Part shown: one piece after another, positions 14,204-21,750 of the stretch | Layout of the letters: each line of letters begins with the position of its first letter | How positions within the stretch are numbered: position 1 is the stretch's first letter | Source: Pyrinomonadaceae bacterium | GTDB lineage: Bacteria; Acidobacteriota; Blastocatellia; Pyrinomonadales; Pyrinomonadaceae | NCBI GenBank assembly: GCA_026785925.1 | Contig: JAJAZE010000260.1 | Coordinates: 1-37,090 of the forward strand | Direction: 5' to 3' | DNA length: 37,090 bases | Program-made: the position numbers and the translations under genes | Notes under the pieces: model-generated | Seen by the model: the letters and a program-made list of their open reading frames with translations, nothing else | Databases searched by the model: none | What the model was told of the DNA's origin: nothing

Positions 14204-16132
14204 TTATTTTTCGATATACGGACGCGCCTGAAGAACATAGATTTTTCCGCCGATAATTCCCCATTCGATGTCCTGTTCCTTTTTGCCGCCGAATAATTTT
14301 TTTATCTGCGCGGATGTTTTCACCAAGTCACGAACATTTTTGTCGGTCAGCACACGGCGTTCGGTCGTCTCATTGGATTTGACCAAATCGCCGTCCGCGC
14401 CGAATTTCAAAACGCTGTCCTGCTGCGAGAGCGTTAGAACCTGCACGGCGTTCGATTTCGGATTGTAAAGCAATTGTTCGGGAACGAATTTATTGCCGGT
14501 GATCGGGTCGTTGTGTCCCCAAACCGCCGCAATGTAGACCGCGTTCGTATTTTCCGGGTCGAACGGGTCTTTGGTGAACATCACGCCGCCGCTCTCCATA
14601 TTGATGCCGACTTGAATCATCGCCGACATATAAACTTCGCGCTGATTGACGTAATTGCGAACCCGCGCTTCGTAAGCCTCGAAATTCCAGAGCGAAGCCC
14701 AGACGGTTTTCACCGCTTCGATCAGTTTCTCTTCGGTTTTGACGTTCGCCACGCTCGAATAAAGTCCCGCGCCCGAAAAGTTCGGTAAATCTTCGGCATT
14801 CGACGAACTGCGGACGAAAACGCCTTGCCCGCCGAGTTCGGCTTTCCATTTCTGGATAATTTCCGATCTTAAGTTTTCGTCAAATTTTCCCGCCTGAATC
14901 GCGGCGCGAAACGCTTCTAGTTTTTGCCGCCGGATGCGCGGATTATGCACGAAATCATTATCGTTTAAAAATTCGTCAATTTTATCGTTAAAGCCGTTCT
15001 CCTGCATAAACTTCTGATTCCAATAAAACGGCACGGCATAGCCTTCCGGCACAACGAGATTCGGAATTTTACCGTTAATCATTTCACCCGAATTTGCCGC
15101 TTTTGCGCCGTAAATAATGCTGTCTTTTTTCCGCATTTCGCGCAGCGTCGCCAACTTCGTCACCGTCAAATCCGACGGCGCAACCGATTCGTCCGGCGAG
15201 ACAAAATCCGTTTTGATTTGCTCTAAATCAGCGCGTTTAACTTTGTAATCGGTCAAACCTGCATCGAGTTCGATGACGAAAGTGTCTAATTCTTTAAAAA
15301 GTTTGTCGGCATCTTTGATATAAACATTCGGGATTCCCCAGCCTTTCGCCAAAATGTTGACGTGCGAGAGCGGCGTGGACGGTTTGGCGACGATAATGCC
15401 GCGCACCTGCGGCAGAGTCAGCGGCAGTTCTTTCAAAATCAAAATCTCGTTATCGCCGATTTCCACCGTGTCGTCGAGTTTTTCGATAATGTGAATGCGC
15501 CCGACGGCTTTGCCCGTGTTCAGAGCGAGATACGCCTGATTTTTTTGAATCTCGTCCGCCGAAACGCGCTTGATGCCGAGTGTTGCCGAGGCTTCGTCCT
15601 GCCGAATCGAATTCGGTTTGTAGGCGACCGGCTCGTAAAAATTGTCGTTGATCGTCTCGTAGGCGAGTTTTATCAAATCGCCCTTCGCCAAATCGCCTTC
15701 GTATAACTCGAACGTATATCGCTCGACCGTTTTTTGCCACGCAATCGTGCCGACGATAAAACGGCGATCCTGGTCAATGTAAATCGGCATAAAAACATCG
15801 TTGCCGCGCGCCACCAGATAATTTGCCAGCAGAAAATCTTTGTGAAACCGATACTTTTGCGAATTGACAAAATAGATTTTGTTCTTAAATCGGCGGTCAA
15901 TAATAAACATCGCGTGCGGCAGCGCATACGGCGTTCCCGGATGATAAGTCCGCGCCATTTTGCCGAAATCTTTCTGCGAATCTATTTTATTCAGAAAACG
16001 TCTGGTCGAATCAGGCTTTTTCGACATCGCGCCGGTCGGCTCGCGCGTCGGCGAAGGCTTGCGCGACATCTGCGCGGAACCCGCTAAGGTGAAACACAAA
16101 ACGATTAACAACAAACTGATTTTATTTTTCAT
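14204..16132 (-). CDS. Secreted PEP-synthase/pyruvate phosphate dikinase-like protein, swapped domain order
   Basis: The product is 642 residues. Residues 1-20 (MKNKISLLLIVLCFTLAGSA) are a signal peptide. About 30-210 is an unassigned N-terminal domain. About 215-300 is a phosphohistidine swivel domain with the catalytic-type H257 in TPLSHVNILAKGWGIPNV. About 330-642 is a PPDK-N ATP-grasp domain with GVFVRSSSNAEDLPNFSGAG, NREVYMSAMIQVG-like and IEWGIIGGKIYVLQARP motifs. In PpsA/PPDK the ATP-grasp domain comes before the swivel domain; here it comes after, as in glucan water dikinase-type proteins. Export of an ATP-using kinase is odd. It overlaps the coiled-coil gene upstream by 11 bases. The substrate is unknown. 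Confidence 0.85.
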   Translation of the reverse strand: MKNKISLLLIVLCFTLAGSAQMSRKPSPTREPTGAMSKKPDSTRRFLNKIDSQKDFGKMARTYHPGTPYALPHAMFIIDRRFKNKIYFVNSQKYRFHKDFLLANYLVARGNDVFMPIYIDQDRRFIVGTIAWQKTVERYTFELYEGDLAKGDLIKLAYETINDNFYEPVAYKPNSIRQDEASATLGIKRVSADEIQKNQAYLALNTGKAVGRIHIIEKLDDTVEIGDNEILILKELPLTLPQVRGIIVAKPSTPLSHVNILAKGWGIPNVYIKDADKLFKELDTFVIELDAGLTDYKVKRADLEQIKTDFVSPDESVAPSDLTVTKLATLREMRKKDSIIYGAKAANSGEMINGKIPNLVVPEGYAVPFYWNQKFMQENGFNDKIDEFLNDNDFVHNPRIRRQKLEAFRAAIQAGKFDENLRSEIIQKWKAELGGQGVFVRSSSNAEDLPNFSGAGLYSSVANVKTEEKLIEAVKTVWASLWNFEAYEARVRNYVNQREVYMSAMIQVGINMESGGVMFTKDPFDPENTNAVYIAAVWGHNDPITGNKFVPEQLLYNPKSNAVQVLTLSQQDSVLKFGADGDLVKSNETTERRVLTDKNVRDLVKTSAQIKKLFGGKKEQDIEWGIIGGKIYVLQARPYIEK

Positions 16133-16379
16133 TTTCTACTTTGCCCGACGGCAGGCGGCGTTCAAATTTGAGCATTTCTTTTTCAACCCACATCTTCGTT
16201 TTGTCGCTTTCGCTCTGCACGGCGTAAACCAGCACATCAATTTTTGCGGATTGTTGATTAACGACTTCCAGTAATTCTTTATTCTCTCGCCGCAGCCTTT
16301 CAATTTCTTTTTCGTGGCGGTCAACATTGGCTGTCAAAGTAAAAACCTTTGCCATCAAGTCAAATAGTTTTTCCCACAT
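16122..16379 (-). CDS. Small coiled-coil protein (85 residues)
   Basis: I start at ATG 16379 (MWEKLFDLMAKVF), which is coupled to the stop of the gene before it (TAA at 16381-16383, one base away). The middle is a clear heptad-type coiled coil (DRHEKEIERLRRENKELLEV), followed by QQSAKIDVLVYAVQSESDKT and a basic tail. The last 11 bases overlap the PEP-synthase-like start. No known family; a structural or scaffolding partner is a guess. Confidence 0.7.
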   Translation of the reverse strand: MWEKLFDLMAKVFTLTANVDRHEKEIERLRRENKELLEVVNQQSAKIDVLVYAVQSESDKTKMWVEKEMLKFERRLPSGKVENEK

Positions 16380-16380
16380 T

Positions 16381-16611
16381 TTATTTCTCCAAAGGAATTC
16401 CCCATTTCGCCATTCGCTGCTCGGTGCGCTCCATAATTTTTTTTGTTTCGGCGAGATTACGCATAAAATCTTCGTGATGCTTATCAAACCGCGCAGCGCG
16501 TTCAGGACTTTCCTTTTCCATTCTGTTCAAAATCTCTAAAGTGGCATCCAACATTTTTTCAAACTTTTCAGCCTGACTTTCAGTTATTTCAAAGGTAATT
16601 ATCTTTTCCAT
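16381..16611 (-). CDS. Small helical protein (76 residues)
   Basis: It begins MEKIITFEITESQAEKFEKM and is predicted helical throughout (LDATLEILNRMEKESPERAA; ETKKIMERTEQRMAKWGIPL). The last residues abut the next small gene at 16379. A purine-rich stretch (AGAGGAGCAAAAG on the minus strand) upstream of the start serves as ribosome binding site. It probably forms an operon with the coiled-coil gene and the secreted PEP-synthase-like gene. I do not recognise the family. Confidence 0.7.
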   Translation of the reverse strand: MEKIITFEITESQAEKFEKMLDATLEILNRMEKESPERAARFDKHHEDFMRNLAETKKIMERTEQRMAKWGIPLEK

Positions 16612-16670
16612 CGCTTTTGCTCCTCTTCAACAACATTTTAATTCATTTTGCCGATAAACTCACGCTCTTT

Positions 16671-17322
16671 TCAATTTCCCTTCCGCCGCTCGATCATCTT
16701 TAATCCCAAATCATTTAAGTTTTCCAGACTATCGAGCGTCACCTGCAAATCCTGAAAAATTCCGTCGGTGATGTGATAAATCCAGCCGTGAATCGAGATT
16801 TCCTGACCGCGCCGCCAGGCATCCTGCATCACGGTCGTCTGTCCGGCGTTCAGAACTTGTTCGATGACGTTGATCTCGCATAATTTGTTCAATCTAACTT
16901 CCTGATTTTCCGCCGCTTCGAGTTCGATGCGGTAATCGCGCCCGACATCCTGAATATGCCGCAGCCAGTTGTCAATTAAGCCGAGCCGCGTATTTTCCAG
17001 TGCCGCCTGCACACCGCCGCAGCCGTAATGACCGCAGACGATAATGTGTTCGATCCGCAAAACCTCGCCGGCGAACTGCATCACCGAAAGACAATTCATA
17101 TCGGTATGAACGACCAGATTGGCAATGTTGCGATGCACGAAAAGCTCGCCCCGGCAACAGTCCGATGCTGGCATCCGGCGTAATGCGGCTGTCGGAGCAG
17201 CCAATCCACAAAAATTTCGGCGTGTGTAAATCGGAAAGACGCTCGAAAAACTGCGCGTCCGTTTCCTTCATTTTTGCCGCCCAAACTTTATTGTAGGCAA
17301 ACAGTTTTTCGAGTTTGCTCAT
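16671..17322 (-). pseudogene. can: Beta-carbonic anhydrase with a one-base frameshift
   Basis: The enzyme interconverts CO2 and bicarbonate. The first frame from 17322 gives MSKLEKLFAYNKVWAAKMKE and the active site C42-S-D44-S-R46 in FLWIGCSDSRI, numbered as in the E. coli enzyme Can. The second frame continues ELFVHRNIANLVVHTDMNCL, the zinc ligands in HIIVCGHYGCGG, and a normal C-terminus to 16671. The frames join exactly if the run of four C at 17149-17152 (plus strand) is shortened by one (GLLPG-ELFVHRN). All other residues are intact, so recent mutation or a sequencing error is more likely than long decay. A MITE-like element lies only nine bases upstream of the start. Confidence 0.9.
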
Positions 17323-17332
17323 AGTCTTTTAA

Positions 17333-17576
17333 CTGATGTTACGCAATAGAGTGAATTTCCGCTTCTGTCGCTGAAAGCGACTGACATTATAGCCTAGCGA
17401 GAATCGCTAGGTATTTACGGCAAACGCGCCGCTCGCTGAAGGCGAGCAACATTCGCCGCCTTTTTTGTTCGTCGCTTTCAGCGACGGGAAATATTATCAA
17501 CGCTGACCTAGCGATTCTCGCTAGGCTATAATGTTGGTCGCTTTCAGCGACAAAAACCAAAACTGCGTAACATCAG
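17333..17576. mobile_element. MITE-like element 1, TIR CTGATGTTACGCA, nested three-base-loop hairpins
   Basis: The ends are CTGATGTTACGCA and TGCGTAACATCAG, flanked on both sides by TTTTAA (17327-17332, 17577-17582), a likely 6-base target duplication. It has no coding capacity. Inside are six hairpins: GTCGCTGAAAGCGAC (17367-17381), CCTAGCGA-GAA-TCGCTAGG (17393-17411), GCTCGCTGAAGGCGAGC (17431-17447), GTCGCTTTCAGCGAC (17471-17485), CCTAGCGA-TTC-TCGCTAGG (17507-17525) and GTCGCTTTCAGCGAC (17537-17551). The blocks 17367-17411 and 17507-17551 are inverted copies at 43 of 45 positions, so the whole element is a hairpin of hairpins. It shares its ends with the element at 20089. Confidence 0.88.
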
Positions 17577-17586
17577 TTTTAAGTAG

Positions 17587-17736
17587 GAAGTGGATGTCGG
17601 AAATGAGAAATGAGAAGTGAGAATTAAAACTTTATCGGCTTTTATTCCGACTTCTGACTTCTCATTTTCAATACTTCTGCCTTTCACCCCTTGGCTTCTC
17701 ACTTCTCACTTCTCACTTCTCACTTCTCATCTTCAA
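17587..17736. repeat. Heptamer word repeat ACTTCTC with an inverted partner
   Basis: Bases 17696-17731 hold about five tandem units of the 7-base word ACTTCTC (seen as CTTCTCA). The inverse word (GAAATGAGAAATGAGAAGTG and on) lies at 17599-17622. The right part enters the glycosyltransferase gene and supplies its stop codon and last residues (MRSEK). It lies directly next to MITE-like element 1 and fills the rest of the gap. Confidence 0.85.
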
Positions 17737-19020
17737 CACTTCCTCAATCGCGTCACACGCCATCCGCGTTCCGTGTTCGGCTTCGACAATTTTTCGGGCT
17801 TCGGCGGCTTTCACTTTATAACTGACGTTTGAAAGTAATTCCCGCAGATGCTTCGCCGCCGATTCGCCGTTGTAATCATCGCGCCCGATGGTTCGCGCCA
17901 CGCCGCGCCTTTCGCAGCGCGCCGCATTATCGGGCTGGTCGTGCGAATACGGCATTATCAGTTGCGGTACGCCGGCGCGAAGAACCTGCGCGGTCGTGCC
18001 GACTCCGCCCTGATGAACGACGCAGGCGGCTCGCGGGAAAATTTGCGAATACGGCGCGTAATCGAAAGCGACGATTTGCGGTTGATTTTGCTCTTCGTTT
18101 TCCATTCTCCATTTTCCATTTTCCACTAATTTCGGCGGTTCGTTAAAAATTCCGTAAAGCAGAACGGCGCGGCGATTTAAAAGTTCGGCGGCTTTCGCGC
18201 TTTCCTCAAAAAAATCCCGTGCGTCCATCACCGCCGCCGAACCGAGCGTGAAAACAATCGGCGGCTCGCCCGCATCGAGAAATTTCTGCAAATCCGGCGG
18301 CATCACACCTAAATCAGCCTGCCCGTCGTAAAAGCAAAATCCGGTTTGCAGCGTCGGCGAATGCCAGTCCGATTGCGGTTTGCCCAAAACTTTCGAGAAC
18401 ATTGCCAGATGCAGCAAATCCGAATATTTCCCGTCAATAATCGGATCGTGATTCTCGTTCAAACCGATTTCGCGCCGAAATTGGCGATACGGTTCGAGCC
18501 ACGACTTGACCAATCGCCGAATCAGCGAAAACAGCGCGGCGTGAAAATTCGCGCCGAGAAACCTGAAATGCCTGAGCCATTGCGCGGTCGGCGGAACCAT
18601 CGGATCGGTGGTCGAAAAAAAAGAACACGGCGCGAGACTATTGGTAATCCATTTGATGCCGGTTTTTTCGGCGACCGACGCGGCGGCAAAAACGACTTCG
18701 CCGGAAATCAGAAGGTCTGCGCCGGTAACGGCTCTCAGCAAATCTTCATACATCAAAGGCACGTTCGGGATAAGAATTTCCTTGAGCAACTTTTCCGTGC
18801 CGGTTTTCGCGTTCATCACGATTTTCGCCAACTCGCGGTCGTCCGGGTTCAGATCGGGACGCATCGGATGAAATTCAAATTGGAGCGCAGCCATCTTTTC
18901 GCGGTAGACTTCCAGCGTATTAAAAACAATCGCGTGTCCGCGCCGCCGCAGTTCGATGCCGAGCGCGATCATCGGATGCAAATCGCCTAAGGAACCGAAA
19001 GTTGCTAAAACTATTTTCAT
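17713..19020 (-). CDS. GT1-family glycosyltransferase (UGT/MGT-like)
   Basis: The product is 435 residues. The N-terminal domain starts KIVLATFGSLGDLHPMIALG, the acceptor-side pattern of sterol/macrolide/rhamnosyl GT1 enzymes. The donor-binding C-terminal domain has GEPPIVFTLGSAAVMDARDF and the motif CVVHQGGVGTTAQVLRAGVP with PYSHDQPDNA. The glycosyl acceptor (lipid or secondary metabolite) cannot be told. The residues NGKWRMENEEQ in the C-terminal domain are encoded by a GGAAAAT-type word repeat (18098-18126), and the last residues by another repeat. The start overlaps the stop of the membrane protein gene upstream (17-base region 19017-19020, ATGA). No signal peptide. Confidence 0.9.
   Translation of the reverse strand: MKIVLATFGSLGDLHPMIALGIELRRRGHAIVFNTLEVYREKMAALQFEFHPMRPDLNPDDRELAKIVMNAKTGTEKLLKEILIPNVPLMYEDLLRAVTGADLLISGEVVFAAASVAEKTGIKWITNSLAPCSFFSTTDPMVPPTAQWLRHFRFLGANFHAALFSLIRRLVKSWLEPYRQFRREIGLNENHDPIIDGKYSDLLHLAMFSKVLGKPQSDWHSPTLQTGFCFYDGQADLGVMPPDLQKFLDAGEPPIVFTLGSAAVMDARDFFEESAKAAELLNRRAVLLYGIFNEPPKLVENGKWRMENEEQNQPQIVAFDYAPYSQIFPRAACVVHQGGVGTTAQVLRAGVPQLIMPYSHDQPDNAARCERRGVARTIGRDDYNGESAAKHLRELLSNVSYKVKAAEARKIVEAEHGTRMACDAIEEVLKMRSEK
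18098..18126. repeat. ATTTTCC word repeat inside the glycosyltransferase coding region
   Basis: Tandem TTTTCCATTCTCC, ATTTTCC, ATTTTCC units form the same word as the intergenic repeat at 10426-10496. It is read in frame and adds a short polar loop between two conserved parts of the donor domain. Confidence 0.8.
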
Positions 19021-19208
19021 AAATCAATTTCGGCAGTCTCGTTTTCCCTTTGTTTAAGGCGTTCTTTGACCTGAAACCGAATGCTCAACAAAAAGGCGAC
19101 CGCGCCAAGAACCGCCGCGACGAAAACGCCGTCCATTCCGTTTTGCCACAAAAAATAAGCGGCGACTCCGATCAGAATCACCGCTGTAATTTGAAATACT
19201 CTTTCCAT
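19017..19208 (-). CDS. Small membrane protein (63 residues)
   Basis: It has two hydrophobic helices (VFQITAVILIGVAAYFLW and GVFVAAVLGAVAFLLSI) and a charged C-terminal tail (KERLKQRENETAEIDL). Its stop overlaps the start of the glycosyltransferase (ATGA), so the two are translationally coupled. The ribosome binding site on the minus strand is weak. No known family. Confidence 0.7.
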   Translation of the reverse strand: MERVFQITAVILIGVAAYFLWQNGMDGVFVAAVLGAVAFLLSIRFQVKERLKQRENETAEIDL

Positions 19209-19321
19209 TTTTACGCGACCTCAATTTTTTCCCGCATCACTTTACCGGCTGTTGCTCGCCTTCGATTACTTATTAAAGGGTAACGTATCAGAAGATATGT
19301 TGGCAAAACAATCTCGAAACA

Positions 19322-19948
19322 TCACGAAGCCTTACGCGCGACTTCTTTATAATTCTCGCCCGCGAAAAGTGCGCGAATGCCGCCTAATAGTTTTCTGACG
19401 GCGCGAAAAACTTTCGGCGCAAACCAAACGAAGAAAATCGCAAAAAATACCAAAACAATCGCAATCAAAACCGGAGCGAAAACGGCGAGCATTGCGCCGA
19501 CAAAAGCGATGATGTCTTCGACGATTGATAAAACCCAATTGGAAACCGGTTCGGGCGAAAGATTCGCGCCCGCCCGCAAAGCCGCCTTCGTGCCGTGCGA
19601 CGAAAACGCCAAACCGCCGCCGAGCAAAGTCGCTATCACGCTGAGACTTCCATCCATTTCGTTCGTCGCCGCGTAAGCCACTATCGCGCCCGCCGGAACG
19701 CGGATAAACGTGTGGATGACATCCCAAACCGAATCAACGTAAGGAATTTTGTCGGCGAAAAATTCGATCAAATATAAAAATCCGGCAACGCCGATAATCC
19801 ACCAATTATCCAGCACTTCCAAACCGCCGGGCAGACTGGCTGCGCCGAACTTTTGCAGCAAACCCAAAACCGTGACGGTCGCGTAAAGGTTGATGCCCGA
19901 AGTCCAAGCCGTGCCGAGCGCGAGACTTAAAGTTGAAAACCAATCCAT
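19322..19948 (-). CDS. DUF4126 family membrane protein
   Basis: The product is 208 residues, with the DUF4126 pattern: LALGTAWTSGINLYATVTVL, DNWWIIGVAGFLYLIEFFAD, KIPYVDSVWDVIHTFIRVPA and a second half with GGGLAFSSHGTKAALRAGAN and NLSPEPVSNWVLSIVEDI. It has about five membrane segments and a basic C-terminal tail. AGGAG (minus strand, about 19954-19958) is a fair ribosome binding site. The function of the family is unknown. It stands between MITE-like element 2 and the small membrane gene. Confidence 0.9.
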   Translation of the reverse strand: MDWFSTLSLALGTAWTSGINLYATVTVLGLLQKFGAASLPGGLEVLDNWWIIGVAGFLYLIEFFADKIPYVDSVWDVIHTFIRVPAGAIVAYAATNEMDGSLSVIATLLGGGLAFSSHGTKAALRAGANLSPEPVSNWVLSIVEDIIAFVGAMLAVFAPVLIAIVLVFFAIFFVWFAPKVFRAVRKLLGGIRALFAGENYKEVARKAS

Positions 19949-20088
19949 ATTTTCTCCTTTGAATGCCGAAAACTTTCTCGCATCATACTACGAATTTTTA
20001 CCGAGCGCGTTCTAAACTTTGTCGGGAACCGAAACGCGGTAAGTTTCGCGCTTGGCTTGAAGTAAAATTTAAGCCTTTTAATAACTAA

Positions 20089-20283
20089 CTGATGTTACGC
20101 AGAGCGGCTTTTTTCGGGCTACGCCCGCTGATGTGCGGAAAGGCAGTGCCTTTCCGTCGGCGGTTCTCAAGATATGCGCCTCCAAACGGGCGGCGCAGCC
20201 GCTGAATTGTTAACAATAATCGGCGGAAAGGCACAGCCTTTCCGCACATCAGGCGGCACAGCCGCAGTTTTGCGTAACATCAG
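20089..20283. mobile_element. MITE-like element 2, same TIR as element 1, different hairpins
   Basis: The ends CTGATGTTACGCA (20089-20101) and TGCGTAACATCAG (20271-20283) are identical to those of the element at 17333. The interior differs: CGGGC-TAC-GCCCG (20115-20127), CGGAAAGGC-AGT-GCCTTTCCG (20136-20156), GCGGC-GCA-GCCGC (20190-20202), CGGAAAGGC-ACA-GCCTTTCCG (20224-20244) and GCGGC-ACA-GCCGC (20253-20265). Blocks 20128-20156 and 20224-20252 are inverted copies with one mismatch and begin/end with CTGATGTGCGG, an echo of the TIR. No clear target duplication is seen and there is no ORF. It fills most of the 367-base gap between the NtrC-type gene and DUF4126. Confidence 0.88.
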
Positions 20284-20315
20284 TTGATAAATCTTCTGAA
20301 CAAAATTTTTGATTT

Positions 20316-21665
20316 TCAGACTTCCTCTTCCTCGCTTGCGTCCGCGTCTTTTTTGAAGCCGAATTTTTCCAGGCGATACTGTAAAGTTCTGAAAGTCAGC
20401 CCCAAAAGTTTCGCCGATTTCGTGATGTTGTTATCGGTGCGCTCCATCGCCTGCATTATCAAACTGCGCTCGACATCTTCAAAATTGACACCTTCGGCGG
20501 GCAGCTTGAATAAATCGTTGGCGGAGACCGGACGCGCCGACTGCGACATTTCGGGCGGCAAATCTTCGACGGTGATTTGATTGTTTTCGCATAATAAAAT
20601 GGCGCGTTCGATTGCCGATTCGAGTTGGCGGACATTGCCCGGATAAGCGTAATTTTCCAAAATGCTCCGCGCCGTTTTCTCCAAAGTCACTTGGCGGTCG
20701 CTGCCGCGCGTGTGTTTTTGCAAAAAATACTCGATTAAAATCGGAACGTCCGAACGCCGCTCGCGCAGCGCGGGCAGTTCGATGGAAAGCACGTTCAGAC
20801 GATAATATAAATCTTCCCGAAAACGACCTTCTTCCGACATTTTCAGTAAATCGCGGTTGGTCGCCGCGACGACGCGCACGTCAACATTTAATTCTTTCAC
20901 GCCGCCGACGCGCCGAATTTGTTTTTCCTGCAGCGCCCGCAGAATTTTCGCCTGCAAACTGATGTCGAGTTCGCCGATTTCGTCCAGAAATAAAGTTCCG
21001 TTGTCGGCGACTTCAAAAAGACCTTTTTTCTCGCCGACCGCGCCGGTAAAACTTCCTTTTTCGTGTCCGAAAAGTTCGCTTTCCAGCAGATTCTCGTTGA
21101 TCGCGGCGCAGTTCACGGCTTGGAAAACTTCGCTCGAACGCAGACTGTTATTGTGAATTGCGCGGGCGATCAATTCTTTGCCGGTTCCCGATTCGCCGCG
21201 AATCAGCACGGTCGAATTCGATTTCGCCACTTTCAAAATCAGCTTTTTTACCCGATCCATCTCCGGCGATTCGGAGACGATTTCCGCGTCGAGATTGGAA
21301 AGTTTATTCAAAGCCCGCGAAATCGTGTCAAGCAATTTTTCGCGGTCGTAAGGTTTTTGCAAATAATCAAACGCGCCCAAACGCAGCGCGTCAACCGCCG
21401 AATCAACCGTCCCGTGCGCCGTCAAGAGCAGCACGATGATTGATTTATCGAAATCGGTTAATTCTTTCAACAAATCCAGCCCGCTCATTCCGGTCATTTT
21501 CAAATCGGTCAACACCAAATCGAAATGCCGGTCGGCGACAAATTTCATCGCCGCTTCACCGCTCGAAGCCGTTGTCACATCGTAGCCTTCGCCCGACAAA
21601 ATCATCTCCAAAATCTCGCGCTGACTTTTCTCGTCATCAACGACTAAAATGCTTTTTCTTGCCAT
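20316..21665 (-). CDS. Sigma-54-dependent response regulator, NtrC family
   Basis: The product is 449 residues with three domains. Residues 1-120 form a receiver with acidic D10/D11, phospho-acceptor D54 (LVLTDLKM) and K in FDYLQKPYD. Residues of about 140-370 form the AAA+ domain with Walker A GESGTGKE, the sigma-54 contact loop GSFTGAVG (GAFTGA-type) and Walker B GTLFLDEIGEL. The C-terminus is a Fis-type HTH (MERTDNNITKSAKLLGLTFR). It activates sigma-54 promoters on phosphorylation. The cognate kinase is encoded immediately upstream (21750-23240), separated by a palindromic repeat. Confidence 0.96.
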   Translation of the reverse strand: MARKSILVVDDEKSQREILEMILSGEGYDVTTASSGEAAMKFVADRHFDLVLTDLKMTGMSGLDLLKELTDFDKSIIVLLLTAHGTVDSAVDALRLGAFDYLQKPYDREKLLDTISRALNKLSNLDAEIVSESPEMDRVKKLILKVAKSNSTVLIRGESGTGKELIARAIHNNSLRSSEVFQAVNCAAINENLLESELFGHEKGSFTGAVGEKKGLFEVADNGTLFLDEIGELDISLQAKILRALQEKQIRRVGGVKELNVDVRVVAATNRDLLKMSEEGRFREDLYYRLNVLSIELPALRERRSDVPILIEYFLQKHTRGSDRQVTLEKTARSILENYAYPGNVRQLESAIERAILLCENNQITVEDLPPEMSQSARPVSANDLFKLPAEGVNFEDVERSLIMQAMERTDNNITKSAKLLGLTFRTLQYRLEKFGFKKDADASEEEEV

Positions 21666-21676
21666 AAATTTATTTT

Positions 21677-21750
21677 GCCACAGAGAACACAGAGTTCACA
21701 GAGACCGAAACAGCTTTCATACTCTCGGTGAACTCTGTGTTCTCTGTGGC
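21677..21750. repeat. Palindromic CACAGAG repeat between kinase and regulator genes
   Basis: Arms 21677-21705 and 21722-21750 (29 bases) are inverted copies with two mismatches. The left arm reads as near-9-base units (CACAGAGAA, CACAGAGTT, CACAGAGAC). It forms a strong hairpin in the two-component operon, and its outer bases form the TAG stop of the kinase gene. It might attenuate read-through or stabilise the transcript, but nothing demonstrates that. Confidence 0.88.

Noticed and set aside
17333-17576. CRISPR array, suggested by regularly spaced repeats
   Set aside because: The repeats are inverted hairpins with irregular spacing and no unique spacers; terminal inverted repeats fit a MITE-like element better.
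20612-21443. Several long plus-strand ORFs opposite the NtrC-type gene
   Set aside because: They are antisense shadows of a well-conserved gene and show no family features.
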